From Caldilineales bacterium (lineage in GTDB: Bacteria; Chloroflexota; Anaerolineae; J102): a stretch of DNA of 48,792 nt. Position numbers and translations under genes: made by a program. Positions 35,591 through 43,742 of the stretch are shown one piece after another; within the stretch, counting starts at the first letter, position 1, and each line of letters begins with the position of its first letter. The stretch spans positions 1 to 48,792 of the forward strand of contig JAIBAP010000007.1 in the NCBI GenBank assembly GCA_019695115.1, read 5' to 3'. Below the pieces are notes generated by a model. That model was not told the origin of the DNA and did not search any database. It saw only the letters and a list, made by a program, of their open reading frames with translations.

Positions 35591-37327
35591 TCAACGACAG
35601 ATCAGCAGTGGCACCCGGCTGGCGCGCAGCAGCGCATTCACCGTGCTGTCCCGCGCCGCTTCGCCCAGCGGCGGACGCGAATAGCCCCCCAGGATGATCA
35701 AATCCCGCCCGTGGGCCTCGGCCGCCGCCAGCACCGCCCCGGCGACGGCCCGCTTGCTCTGCACATACTCCGCTTCCACGCCGCGCCCCTCCAGATAGGC
35801 GCGGGCCTCGGCCAGCAGAGCATCGGCGCCGTCTGGCGCCGCCGCCAGCACCACCGGGCGCAGATCCCAGCGCCGCGACAGGTAGGCAGTGACATACAGG
35901 GCTTCGCGCGCTTTGTCCGAACCGTTGTAGGCCAGCAATGGCTGCGCCAGCACATGCCAGCTGCGCGGTGTGATCAACAGCGGGCCGGGGCAGCGGTGGA
36001 GCATGGTGCGGATGCCGGAGCCGAGGCGGGCGATGGGGTTGGGCGCCGGTGGATGCACCAGCCGGATCACCGTCAGGTCGGTGAACCGACCGCGCTCGCA
36101 GATCACCCGCGCCACCGGGCCGGCGACGACGTCGAAACGGGCCGGGATGCCCGTCTTGGCGCAACGGTCGAAGAACTGAGCCTTGAGATCGTGCACGGCC
36201 GGCGTCTCGATGTCCGACTGCCTGGCGACGGCGTGCAGCCCCACCACCTGGCCGCCCTCGCGCCGGGCGATCTGCAGGGCCTGATAGAGCGCAAACCAAT
36301 GTTCCTCCTGGCCCGTCACCGGCACCAGGATCTGGGCGAAGAGACGCCGGTCGCCGGGGGCGGCATCGCGCTGCCAGCGCCAGACGCCGGACGAGGGGCC
36401 GCTCTCCAGGGCGTCGGGGGTGAGGACATCGCGCAGCTTCTCGCCCACGCGGGCGGCCACGCGCCCCAAACGAGGGCTGCGTTGCCGGGCTAGCTCGGCG
36501 GCGGCGACATCGGGCGCCACCTCCCATCCCAGTGTCGCCGCCAGTTCCTCCTGGTACTTCGTGATCCAGACGTAGAGGTCGAGCGGGGTGCGGCCGGGGA
36601 AATCCTTGAGCAGATCCTGCCGGCGGATCAGTTCGGCAATGTGGGCGTAGACCGAATCGTACCAGGAAACGGCTGCCGCCGCCTCGTCGATCTCGCTCTG
36701 GCCTTCCGCTTGCAGCCGCCTTTGGTGGGCCTCGATCTGCGCGAACAGGACGGGGTAGCGTCCCGGCAGGGTCAGGTGCAGGTCGGCGGCGGGGCGCAGT
36801 TCGTCGAGGCGGGTGCGTTGCAGGAAATCGGCATATTCCGCCGCCAGGATCAGGTCGTCCGGCTGCATATCGGGGGTCAGAGCCACCTTTGCCTCCACCT
36901 CGGTGACATAGGCCTCGATTCGCTTCGCCCCTTGCTGCCGCGCCACCGACACGCGGTGATTGCCATCCAGCACAAAGTAGACTTCACCGATCTGGTAGAC
37001 CTCGATCGGCGGCAGCCCGACCAGCCCGGTCATCCCCACCTGCACCTGCGCCCAACGCACGCGGTCGCTGTCGCGCCGCGGCAAGAAGCTGCGTGTGAAA
37101 TCGGTGTAGCGCCCCACACTGCCGACGATGGCGTCGAGGGGGATGTCTTTGAGCTGGCGGCGGCTCGTCTCTTTGCCGTGCACCTGCCGCCGCACTTCTT
37201 CATAGGCGAGCAGGTCAACGGATTCGCCCCGGAGCCGCGCCAGGATGTGTTCTAGCCCGGCCTGCCAGTGGGCAAGCTGAAAGTTTTCGAGGGCATGGAG
37301 ATAGTCGGAGCGTTTTTGTTCAGGCAT
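35591..37327 (-). CDS. ParB-like/universal-stress-protein fusion
   Basis: The protein of about 578 residues begins with a region related to ParB/sulfiredoxin-like domains, whose signature VLDGNHRVSVARQQGAKRIE lies near residues 128-147. A middle helical part (about 190-310) follows. The C-terminal half has two Usp-type domains (about 325-455 and 460-578), the second ending HGRDLIILGGYSRPPLGEAA and STVNALLRASRVPLLICR, a Usp nucleotide-binding pattern. It probably senses or signals stress. ATG 37327 is chosen; a TTG at 37342 is possible. It is 30 bp after the VOC gene and reads the same way. Confidence 0.75.
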   Translation of the reverse strand: MPEQKRSDYLHALENFQLAHWQAGLEHILARLRGESVDLLAYEEVRRQVHGKETSRRQLKDIPLDAIVGSVGRYTDFTRSFLPRRDSDRVRWAQVQVGMTGLVGLPPIEVYQIGEVYFVLDGNHRVSVARQQGAKRIEAYVTEVEAKVALTPDMQPDDLILAAEYADFLQRTRLDELRPAADLHLTLPGRYPVLFAQIEAHQRRLQAEGQSEIDEAAAAVSWYDSVYAHIAELIRRQDLLKDFPGRTPLDLYVWITKYQEELAATLGWEVAPDVAAAELARQRSPRLGRVAARVGEKLRDVLTPDALESGPSSGVWRWQRDAAPGDRRLFAQILVPVTGQEEHWFALYQALQIARREGGQVVGLHAVARQSDIETPAVHDLKAQFFDRCAKTGIPARFDVVAGPVARVICERGRFTDLTVIRLVHPPAPNPIARLGSGIRTMLHRCPGPLLITPRSWHVLAQPLLAYNGSDKAREALYVTAYLSRRWDLRPVVLAAAPDGADALLAEARAYLEGRGVEAEYVQSKRAVAGAVLAAAEAHGRDLIILGGYSRPPLGEAARDSTVNALLRASRVPLLICR

Positions 37328-37357
37328 GTCGGTGGACGGCAAAACCCCTGTCGTCCC

Positions 37358-37774
37358 TCACTCCAGCCAGGGGATTTCGACCAGCTCGATGAGATGGCCG
37401 TCGGGGTCGTAGAGATACATCTGCGTGGCCCCGTCCCCGCGCGGGCGCGGCCCCCAGGCGATGGGGTAGCCGTGCTGGCCGAGCGTGCGGACGGCCTCGG
37501 CCATGCTGGCGACGCGAAAACAGAAGTGGCGGGCGAAGGTGATGTCGCCGTCGGCCTTGTGGCCGTTGGGCGGGTCGCCGAAGTATTGGGTGGCGTCGGC
37601 CCAGCCGATGAGGTGGATTTCGTAGACGCCGTGGCGAAACCAGGCGCCCTCGAAGGTGAAGTTGGCCGGGCGGGGGACGTCAGCCATGCCCAGGATGTCG
37701 CAATAGAAGCGCCGGGAGGCGGGCACGTTTTGGGTGACGAGGCTGATGTGGTGGAGGTGTTTGAGTTCGATCAT
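37358..37774 (-). CDS. VOC-family (glyoxalase-fold) protein
   Basis: The 138-residue protein has two beta-alpha-beta-beta-beta repeats: LKHLHHISLVTQNVPASRRF at the start, HFCFRVASMAEAVRTLGQHG in the second half and the C-terminal YLYDPDGHLIELVEIPW, where Glu is the usual metal ligand. His8/His9, a Glu near residue 52, His83 and the C-terminal Glu could form the metal site. VOC enzymes include glyoxalases, dioxygenases, epimerases and fosfomycin-resistance proteins. The reaction cannot be chosen. It overlaps no neighbour and lies eight bases after the methyltransferase-like gene. Confidence 0.85.
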   Translation of the reverse strand: MIELKHLHHISLVTQNVPASRRFYCDILGMADVPRPANFTFEGAWFRHGVYEIHLIGWADATQYFGDPPNGHKADGDITFARHFCFRVASMAEAVRTLGQHGYPIAWGPRPRGDGATQMYLYDPDGHLIELVEIPWLE

Positions 37775-37781
37775 GGTCTGC

Positions 37782-39020
37782 TCATTGCTGAGGGCGCTGC
37801 CGGGGTCGCTTGCCGCCGAGCGCCCGGTCTTGGGCCAGTTCGGGCGTGGCCTTGACCGGGTGCAGGTCCTCGGGCCGGAGGATGCCCTCCATCTGCAAGG
37901 GATAGCCGCCGTAGCGATTGGCGGCCTCGAACATGGCGATCACATTGGCGGGCGGCACATCTTCGCCGATGTCGTGGCAGGTGGAAAGGATGTAGCCGCC
38001 GCCGCGACCGAGGTCCCAGATGCGTTTGGCCACATCATAGCGCACTTGTTCCGGGGTGGAGAAGGGCAGCATCTGCTGCACGTCGATGGCGCCGTGAAAA
38101 ACCAGGCGGTCGCCGAATTCTTCTTTCATCCAGTAGGTGTCCATGTCCATGGCCGAGGTCTGGATGGGGTTGAGGATGTCCACCCCCATCTCGACGATGT
38201 CCTGGATCACCGGCACCACGCTGCCATCGGTGTGATACGAGAGCTTGACCTCGCCCAGGCCCTTGATGTGGTCGAAGAGTGCGGCCAGGCGGGGCTTGAT
38301 CAGCCTCCGGAAGAGCGGCGGCGAGATCATCATGTTGTTCTGGGCGCCGATGTCATCGGTGAAGTAGACCATCTGCACATACGGCCCCACCTCTTTCATG
38401 TATCCCGACCAGGCTTCCTTGTAAAACCAGAGCAGTTTGTCCAACACCGCCTCGGCAAAATCGAGTTCACCGGCCAGGGCGCTGAAGAAACGCATGTAGC
38501 CGCAGATCTGCAGGGCTTTGGTCAGCAGCCCGCCCTTGATGCTGTCGGCGACGATGACGTAGTCGGTGTTCTCGTGCAGCCACTTCGCCCGCTCGCCCAG
38601 CCCCGCCCAAATGGCAGGATTGTGGGGGTCGGGCCAGGGGTAGGCGTCGAGATCGGCGATGGCGGCGTCGGCCAGCGGCGAGCGGGAGAGGCTGTAGGAG
38701 TTGAGCATCTTCACCCAGGTGATGCCCCACATGTCGATGTAGGCATCCTCGCCCTCGACTTCTTTGACGTCGATCCAGTGCGGCTCCAGCCAGCGGAAAT
38801 CGACATCGAAGCGCCGCAGCAGTTTCTCGTCCGGGTAGATGTTCTGCACCATGCGGTCGAGGACGGCGTCCTGGTTGCGCAGGTCGGGGTCTTCGAGATA
38901 GGCTTGCAGCGCCAGATAGCCGTTGCGGTGGATCGAGCCGACATGCCGGCCCCAGTCGATGGGCACCCGGTCGGGTTCGCGGTGGTTGACGACGGCATCA
39001 AAACGTTGGCGTGGGTTCAT
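37782..39020 (-). CDS. Uroporphyrinogen decarboxylase-family protein (MtaA/CmuA-like)
   Basis: The 412-residue TIM-barrel protein begins MNPRQRFDAVVNHREPDRVP, the hallmark of catabolic URO-D-family proteins, and has VYFTDDIGAQNNMMISPPLF, LSYHTDGSVVPVIQDIVEMG, VDILNPIQ and ILSTCHDIGEDVPPANVIAM in the expected order. True heme-pathway HemE has different active-site motifs. Relatives transfer methyl groups from corrinoid proteins, but no corrinoid-binding protein is in the window. The frame is open 300 bases upstream, overlapping the next gene antiphase; the ATG at 39020 gives the family N-terminus. A demethylation step on a methylated sugar or similar substrate is possible. Confidence 0.85.
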   Translation of the reverse strand: MNPRQRFDAVVNHREPDRVPIDWGRHVGSIHRNGYLALQAYLEDPDLRNQDAVLDRMVQNIYPDEKLLRRFDVDFRWLEPHWIDVKEVEGEDAYIDMWGITWVKMLNSYSLSRSPLADAAIADLDAYPWPDPHNPAIWAGLGERAKWLHENTDYVIVADSIKGGLLTKALQICGYMRFFSALAGELDFAEAVLDKLLWFYKEAWSGYMKEVGPYVQMVYFTDDIGAQNNMMISPPLFRRLIKPRLAALFDHIKGLGEVKLSYHTDGSVVPVIQDIVEMGVDILNPIQTSAMDMDTYWMKEEFGDRLVFHGAIDVQQMLPFSTPEQVRYDVAKRIWDLGRGGGYILSTCHDIGEDVPPANVIAMFEAANRYGGYPLQMEGILRPEDLHPVKATPELAQDRALGGKRPRQRPQQ

Positions 39021-39072
39021 TTGGAGATTGGAGAGTGGAGATTGGGCGGGATCGCGGGGATGGCGCGTCAAT

Positions 39073-40503
39073 CTAGCGGGTGTAGAGGACGGGGGTGATG
39101 TTGAGGAGCCGGCACAGGTGCAGCAGTTCCTCGACGTAGGCGCCATCCACGGCCAGGATGTGGTTGGAGGCGAAGCTGCCGATGAAGGCGTCGATGTCCA
39201 CCTCCAGCCGGGCGAAGGCGGTGGGGAGCTGGTGGCTGCCGCGGGCGGCGACGAAGGCCTGGTACTTGTCGGGCGGGATGTCGACGGTGGCCCCGCGGGC
39301 GATGGCCATGTGGTAGTCACCGTTTCGGCGGTAGAGGCGGGCGAAGGTGAGGGGGCCGGGCGCGGTGGTGAAGTAGGTGATGGCGCCGCCGCCGGGCCGG
39401 TTGGCCGGGCGCAGTTCCACCCGCTTCATGTTCTCAGCCGGATCGTCCGCGCGAGCGGCATACCACGAGCAGAAGGCGCCGCAGTTGGGCAGGTAGAAAA
39501 TCCCGGCTTCGTCGTCGATGTAGCTCACATCCAGGAACAGCACCGGCTTGCCGCCCGACACCTGTTTGAGCAGTTCCATGGTCAGGGCGGCGTCGCCATC
39601 GGCCTCGCAGGCCATCATCGTCGGCTCCTTGCGGCCGTCGGCGTCGTAGGGGCCGGGCAAGAACGCGGCCGAGAGGCACTGCGGCACGTAGAAATTGGTC
39701 AGGTCGGGCATGCACTTGACGGCGACGAAGTCCAGCTCGCGCTCGGCGATCAGTTCTTTGGTGGCCAGATAGCAGCGGACCTGGAACTCCAGCTTCTCAG
39801 GGGTCAGCTTGCCCTGGCCGTAATCGACGCGGGCGGCGCCTTGCTCCAACCAGCGCACCATCGCCGCCGCTGTCTCCGGCGCCACCAGCTCGGCCCGGCG
39901 GATGATCTCGAGCTGGTCGATGTGCTCGGTGTCCACCTCGAACAGGCGTTTCCATTGCAGGGGGTCGAAGGTGCCGGTGTCGATGCCCAACGAGCGCCCG
40001 CCGAACAGCCCGAAGGTCTGCCCGCGCAACCGCGCTTTTGCCGCCGCCGCCCGGAAGAAGGGCATGGCCTGCGCGCCGATCATCGCCCCGCCCGGCCCCT
40101 CGAAGTCGGCCCGCACCCGCAGGTGGGGAGTGCCGATCTGGTCGAGCGTGCCGGCGGCGCCGAGGAAGCCGACCGTGCCGTGCGTGGCCGGGCTTTTGTT
40201 GGTGAGGAGGAGGGTGGGCAGGCCGGCCCGCTGCACGCCCCGCACCACCAGGTTGGGCGAGGTCCAGCAGGGCGTGTGCACAACCAGGGCCTCGACGCCG
40301 GCGGCTTTGAGCGCGTCCACCTGGGCGTCGATCTCGGCCTTGTGCCGGGCGACGGCCGGGTTCGTATGCAATGCGATCGGCAGGGTGTTAAAGAAGGCGA
40401 TGGCCTGTTGGTGGCGCGGCTCGGTCAGGCGCTGGAACACGGCATGCCACTCGTGCTGGCGGTTGTCGCCGAAGGTGATAAGGCCGATGCGGGGTGGGGT
40501 CAT
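39073..40503 (-). CDS. L-fucose/L-arabinose isomerase-family protein
   Basis: The 476-residue protein has the fold and active-site pattern of the FucI/AraA family: MACEADGDAALTMELLKQ (Glu300), KPVLFLDVSYIDDE (Asp325) and FASNHILAVDG (His448), which correspond to the metal-binding Glu, Asp and His of L-fucose isomerase. N-terminal motifs, ALVVHTPCWTSPNLV, are also typical. It is shorter than E. coli FucI (about 590) and belongs to a subgroup of uncertain substrate. It probably interconverts an aldose and a ketose, or a related polyol derivative. Encoded among dehydrogenases, it supports a sugar-like substrate for this locus. Confidence 0.85.
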   Translation of the reverse strand: MTPPRIGLITFGDNRQHEWHAVFQRLTEPRHQQAIAFFNTLPIALHTNPAVARHKAEIDAQVDALKAAGVEALVVHTPCWTSPNLVVRGVQRAGLPTLLLTNKSPATHGTVGFLGAAGTLDQIGTPHLRVRADFEGPGGAMIGAQAMPFFRAAAAKARLRGQTFGLFGGRSLGIDTGTFDPLQWKRLFEVDTEHIDQLEIIRRAELVAPETAAAMVRWLEQGAARVDYGQGKLTPEKLEFQVRCYLATKELIAERELDFVAVKCMPDLTNFYVPQCLSAAFLPGPYDADGRKEPTMMACEADGDAALTMELLKQVSGGKPVLFLDVSYIDDEAGIFYLPNCGAFCSWYAARADDPAENMKRVELRPANRPGGGAITYFTTAPGPLTFARLYRRNGDYHMAIARGATVDIPPDKYQAFVAARGSHQLPTAFARLEVDIDAFIGSFASNHILAVDGAYVEELLHLCRLLNITPVLYTR

Positions 40504-40520
40504 GGGGGTTATTGGTTACT

Positions 40521-40668
40521 GGAGATTGGAGATTGGAGATTGGAGATTGGAGATTGGAGATTGGAGATTGGAGATTGGTTACTGATTACTGATTACTGAT
40601 TACTGATTACTGTGCCTTTCGCACGGAGACGCCCTAATAACCAATCTCCAATCTCCAATCTCCAATCC
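40521..40668. repeat. Heptamer arrays with inverted copy
   Basis: Eight copies of GGAGATT (40521-40576) are followed by GGTTACT and four copies of GATTACT (40584-40611). After a short spacer come three copies of CCAATCT and one CCAATCC (40641-40668), the reverse complement of the first type, so the block can fold. GGAGATT also occurs three times (one variant) at 39023-39043. Confidence 0.95.
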
Positions 40669-40671
40669 CTA

Positions 40672-41448
40672 CTACTGGTCTAGCGCCCGCGGGAAGGCCT
40701 GGATGCCGCGGCCGCCATCGACATAGACCGTCTGGCCGACCATGTAGCTGGCCTCGTCGCAGCTGAGGAAAATGCAGACGCTGGCGATTTCCTCCGGCGC
40801 GGCGATGTAGCCGATGGGCAGGCGGCGCATCAACTCCTCGTGTTTTTCCTGGTTGTGCACCACCCGCTGCATCAGTTCGGTCAGCACCGGGCCGGGCGCG
40901 ACACAGTTGACGCGGATGCCCTTGTCGATCAGGGCCAGGCCCATGGCCGTGGTCAGTTGGTTGACGCCGCCTTTGGCCGCGCAATAGGCCACCTGGTTGC
41001 GCAGCGCCATCTTGGCCATGATCGAGGAGATGTTGACGATGTAGCCCGGCTTGCCTTGCTCGACCATGACCCTGGCCCCGGCCTGGCTCATCAAGAACGC
41101 GCCTTTCAGATCCACGCCCATCACCCAGTCCCAGTCTTCCTCGGTGATGGCGAAGAAGTCGGCAGCATGGTTGACGCCGGCATTGTTGACGACGATATCG
41201 ACCGTGCCGAAGGCCTTCAGGGTCTCAGCGATGACGCGATCGACATCGGCCTTCTTGCTGACATCGCAGGGCACGAAGATACTCTCGCCGCCGGCGGCGC
41301 GGATTTCCGCGGCCACTTGCTCGCCCAACTCGAGCGAACGCCCGGTCCCGACCACTTTGGCGCCGGCTTTGGCGTATTCTTTGGCCAGGGCCACGCCGAT
41401 GCCTTTGGTTGTACCGGTGATGATGGCGACTTTGTCTTTGAGTTTCAT
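40672..41448 (-). CDS. Short-chain dehydrogenase/reductase (SDR), first copy
   Basis: The 258-residue classical SDR has the cofactor motif TGTTKGIG (residues 11-18), the structural motif NNAGVNHAADF (about 88-98), and the catalytic SSIMAKMALRNQVAYCAAKG (Ser, Tyr and Lys). The C-terminus VGQTVYVDGGRGIQAFPRAL is standard. The Arg/Lys pattern after the first strand (GTGRSLELGEQV) would suit NADP or NAD; I cannot decide. In this locus it likely oxidises a sugar or polyol hydroxyl. It ends four bases from a heptamer array. Confidence 0.9.
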   Translation of the reverse strand: MKLKDKVAIITGTTKGIGVALAKEYAKAGAKVVGTGRSLELGEQVAAEIRAAGGESIFVPCDVSKKADVDRVIAETLKAFGTVDIVVNNAGVNHAADFFAITEEDWDWVMGVDLKGAFLMSQAGARVMVEQGKPGYIVNISSIMAKMALRNQVAYCAAKGGVNQLTTAMGLALIDKGIRVNCVAPGPVLTELMQRVVHNQEKHEELMRRLPIGYIAAPEEIASVCIFLSCDEASYMVGQTVYVDGGRGIQAFPRALDQ

Positions 41449-41468
41449 GGTGATTGGTGCGGATTGAG

Positions 41469-41496
41469 TGTTCCGTGTTCCGTGTTGCGTGTTCCG
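41469..41496. repeat. Heptamer tandem array (TGTTCCG type)
   Basis: Four units, TGTTCCG-TGTTCCG-TGTTGCG-TGTTCCG, lie just upstream of the SDR start. An inverted counterpart, GGAACACGCAACACGG, appears at about 41561-41576 before the creatininase stop. Confidence 0.9.
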
Positions 41497-41585
41497 TAGT
41501 GGGGGGGGCGGTGGGGCGCCCCACTTTTACCTGTTGCCTGCATTCCCCTCAGGCCCAGAACGGAACACGCAACACGGATGACGAT

Positions 41586-42422
41586 CTAGGCCCACGGGCT
41601 ATCCGGCAGCGGCTCGGTGTCCAGGGGGTTGACGCCCGGCGCATACCTGGAACGGATGTCCCCGATCAGGTCGGCCATGTAGCCCACCACCGTCGTCACC
41701 ATCCGCTCGCCCTTCTCGACCGTGGCCTTGGTGGCGTCGCCGATGATACCGTTCTTCAGCTCCCGCACTTCGGGCCGGGCGAAGGTGCCCTCGAAGTGAT
41801 ACATCATGCCGGGGCCAGCCGGGAGGCCGGGGCCGATGATGAAACGCTTGTCCACCAGGGGGGTGCCGCCGCCCTTGTCGGCCTTGCTCATGTCCACGAA
41901 TTGGGGGTAGAGATAGAGCGCCATCGAGGTCTCGGCCTCGTCCGCATGCCACATGCCCGTCTCCAGGATCGTCTTCTGGTCGCGCAGGAAGTCGTACCAG
42001 TGCAACGAGAGGGTGAAGATGTTGGCCAGGCCCAGCTTGTGCACGGCGACGATGGTCGAGGAGACCTGGCCGTGGGCCGAGAGGATGATGAACTTGTTGA
42101 AGCCGGCCACTTTGGCGCCCTTGATGATGTCCTCGATCAGGGCGATGTGGGTCTCGAAGCGCAGGGGGATGTTGCCCGGCATGCCCCAGTGATGGAAGGG
42201 GTGCGAACCGTACATCGGGCAGGGCAGCAGCATCACGCCCGTCTTCTCCGACAGCTTCTCGGCCAGACCGATGGCGTTGAAGTCATCGGAGCCGCAGGGA
42301 CAGTGGGGGCCGTGCTGCTCGATGGCGCCGATGGGCAGGACGGCGATGTCGTCGCGTTTGGCGTGGGCCAGCAGGTCGGGGGCGGACAGATTCTGCCACC
42401 AGATGGCTTGAGCGGTTGTCAT
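41586..42422 (-). CDS. Creatininase-family amidohydrolase
   Basis: The 278-residue protein has family motifs: VLPIGAIEQHGPHCPCGSDD (residues 28-47; metal ligands Glu, His and Asp), GSHPFHHWGMPGNIPLRFET, and ILSAHGQVSS, plus MWHADEAETSMALYL with the Ala-Glu-Thr metal region. Members hydrolyse cyclic or open amide bonds (creatinine, 3-dehydro-4-phosphotetronate-like substrates, formamides). The substrate is not evident. The stop lies downstream of a heptamer array and the ATG is preceded by a weak GGAG site. No creatine-pathway gene is nearby, so an amidase or lactam step in the same catabolic pathway is likelier. Confidence 0.88.
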   Translation of the reverse strand: MTTAQAIWWQNLSAPDLLAHAKRDDIAVLPIGAIEQHGPHCPCGSDDFNAIGLAEKLSEKTGVMLLPCPMYGSHPFHHWGMPGNIPLRFETHIALIEDIIKGAKVAGFNKFIILSAHGQVSSTIVAVHKLGLANIFTLSLHWYDFLRDQKTILETGMWHADEAETSMALYLYPQFVDMSKADKGGGTPLVDKRFIIGPGLPAGPGMMYHFEGTFARPEVRELKNGIIGDATKATVEKGERMVTTVVGYMADLIGDIRSRYAPGVNPLDTEPLPDSPWA

Positions 42423-42474
42423 GGTAAAGCTCCTTGAGGATGAAAAGGGGGTGATGTTTAACTGATGTCTTGTA

Positions 42475-42693
42475 TTGGAGATTGGAGATTGGTTATTAGT
42501 TATTAGTTATTAGCGCGTCTCCAATCTCCAATAACCAATCTCCAATAACCAATCTCCAATAACCAATCTCCAATAACCAATCTCCAATAACTAATCTCCA
42601 ATAACCAATCTCCAATAACCAATCTCCAATAACCAATCTCCAATAACCAATCTCCAATAACCAATCTCCAATAACTAATCTCCAATAACCAAC
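42475..42693. repeat. 14-bp tandem array of 12 units with inverted left flank
   Basis: Twelve 14-bp units (consensus CTCCAATAACCAAT) run without gaps from 42526 to 42693. Units 5 and 11 read CTAAT in place of CCAAT, and the last unit ends in CAAC. An inverted relative (ATTGGAGATTGGAGATTGG then TTATTAG repeats) occupies about 42475-42513. The array overlaps the 3' end of the Ldh2-family gene. Confidence 0.95.
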
Positions 42694-43742
42694 AGAACAT
42701 CCAATTCACGGCCGATCGCCTGCAACTCCTGCACCAGGCTGGCGGGGAGGGGAATGCCGTTGGCCCGTCGCTCCTGCGCTCGGCGATGTTCCAACTCGCC
42801 CGGCAACAGCATCTCCTGCTTCTCGTCCCACATCGGCGAGGCGTGCACAGCGGCTACGAACTCGGACATGCGTGCGGCCAACTCCTCCCGGCTGATCAGG
42901 GCCAGGGGGTCGAGGGCGATGAAGAAATGCCCGGTCAGGCTCGGTTCGTCGGGCTGCTTGTACATCGACTTGATCGCGTGCTGGAAGACGCCGCCGGTGA
43001 TCAGACCGGACAGAATATCGACCACATACGACAAGCCCAGCCCTTTGTGCCCGCCCACCGGCAGCAGGAAGCCCTTGAAACCCTCGTCCGGGTCAGCGGT
43101 GGGGCGACCCTGGCGGTCGGTGGCCCAATCGAGGGGGATCTTCTCGCCCTTCTGGCTGGCCAGCAGCAGCTTGCCGCCAGCCACGTTCGAGAGCGAGATG
43201 TCGAGCAGGAAGGGGAAGTCGCCAAAGGTGGGGATGGCGATGGCGATGGGGTTGTTGCCGGTGATGGGCCTGGCTCCGCCCGGCGCCACCATGTTGGGGA
43301 TGACATTGCTCATGGCGATGCCGATTAGACCCTGATCCGCGGCCATGCGGGCATAGAGCGCCGCCGCCCCGAAGTGATTGCTGCGCACCGCCCCCACCGC
43401 AGCGACGCCGAACTGCCCGGCCAGTTCGATCGCCCGGCGCATGGCCGCCCGCCCGACCACATAGCCCATGCCATCGTCGCCATCCAGCACCGCCAGGGCC
43501 AGGCCGCCTGCCGTCTGGCGGATGGCCGGGCGGGGATTGACCGCGCCCAAGCGCACTCGCCGCACATACAGCGGCAGCCGCAGCACGCCGTGCGAGTCGA
43601 TGCCCCAGAGATTGGTCAGCACCAGGCATTCGGCGCAGAAGGCGGCGTCGTCTGGCGGCATACCGGCCCGGACGAAGATTTCGGCAGTGAACCTCTGCAA
43701 GTCGTGGTGGTTGATGATGATCGATTCCGCGGACATGGTCAA
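42675..43742 (-). CDS. Malate/L-lactate dehydrogenase-family (Ldh2/ComC-like) oxidoreductase
   Basis: The 355-residue protein belongs to the type-2 malate/lactate dehydrogenase family, unrelated to classical LDH. Motifs are LTNLWGIDSHGVLRLPLYVR, VGAVRSNHFGAAALYARMAA, AMSNVIPNMVAPGGARPITG and VGGHKGLGLSYVVDILSG. Members use NAD(P) to interconvert 2-hydroxy acids and 2-oxo acids; characterised ones include ureidoglycolate, 2,3-diketogulonate and L-sulfolactate dehydrogenases. The last six residues and the TAG stop are encoded by the 14-bp repeat array. It overlaps the SMP-30 gene by four bases (ATGA). Confidence 0.88.
   Translation of the reverse strand: MTMSAESIIINHHDLQRFTAEIFVRAGMPPDDAAFCAECLVLTNLWGIDSHGVLRLPLYVRRVRLGAVNPRPAIRQTAGGLALAVLDGDDGMGYVVGRAAMRRAIELAGQFGVAAVGAVRSNHFGAAALYARMAADQGLIGIAMSNVIPNMVAPGGARPITGNNPIAIAIPTFGDFPFLLDISLSNVAGGKLLLASQKGEKIPLDWATDRQGRPTADPDEGFKGFLLPVGGHKGLGLSYVVDILSGLITGGVFQHAIKSMYKQPDEPSLTGHFFIALDPLALISREELAARMSEFVAAVHASPMWDEKQEMLLPGELEHRRAQERRANGIPLPASLVQELQAIGRELDVLLVIGD

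Noticed and set aside
37782-39020. Heme-pathway HemE
   Set aside because: The N-terminal and active-site motifs are those of catabolic URO-D-family proteins, and no other heme gene is nearby.
40521-40668. CRISPR array suspected from regular repeats
   Set aside because: The units are 7 bp (14 bp in the neighbouring array), contiguous and without unique spacers, and no cas genes are present.
42503-42709. 68-codon frame made wholly of repeated WRLVIGDWLLEIGY-like sequence
   Set aside because: It is the translation of the 14-bp tandem array. It has no start context and overlaps the 3' end of a real gene.
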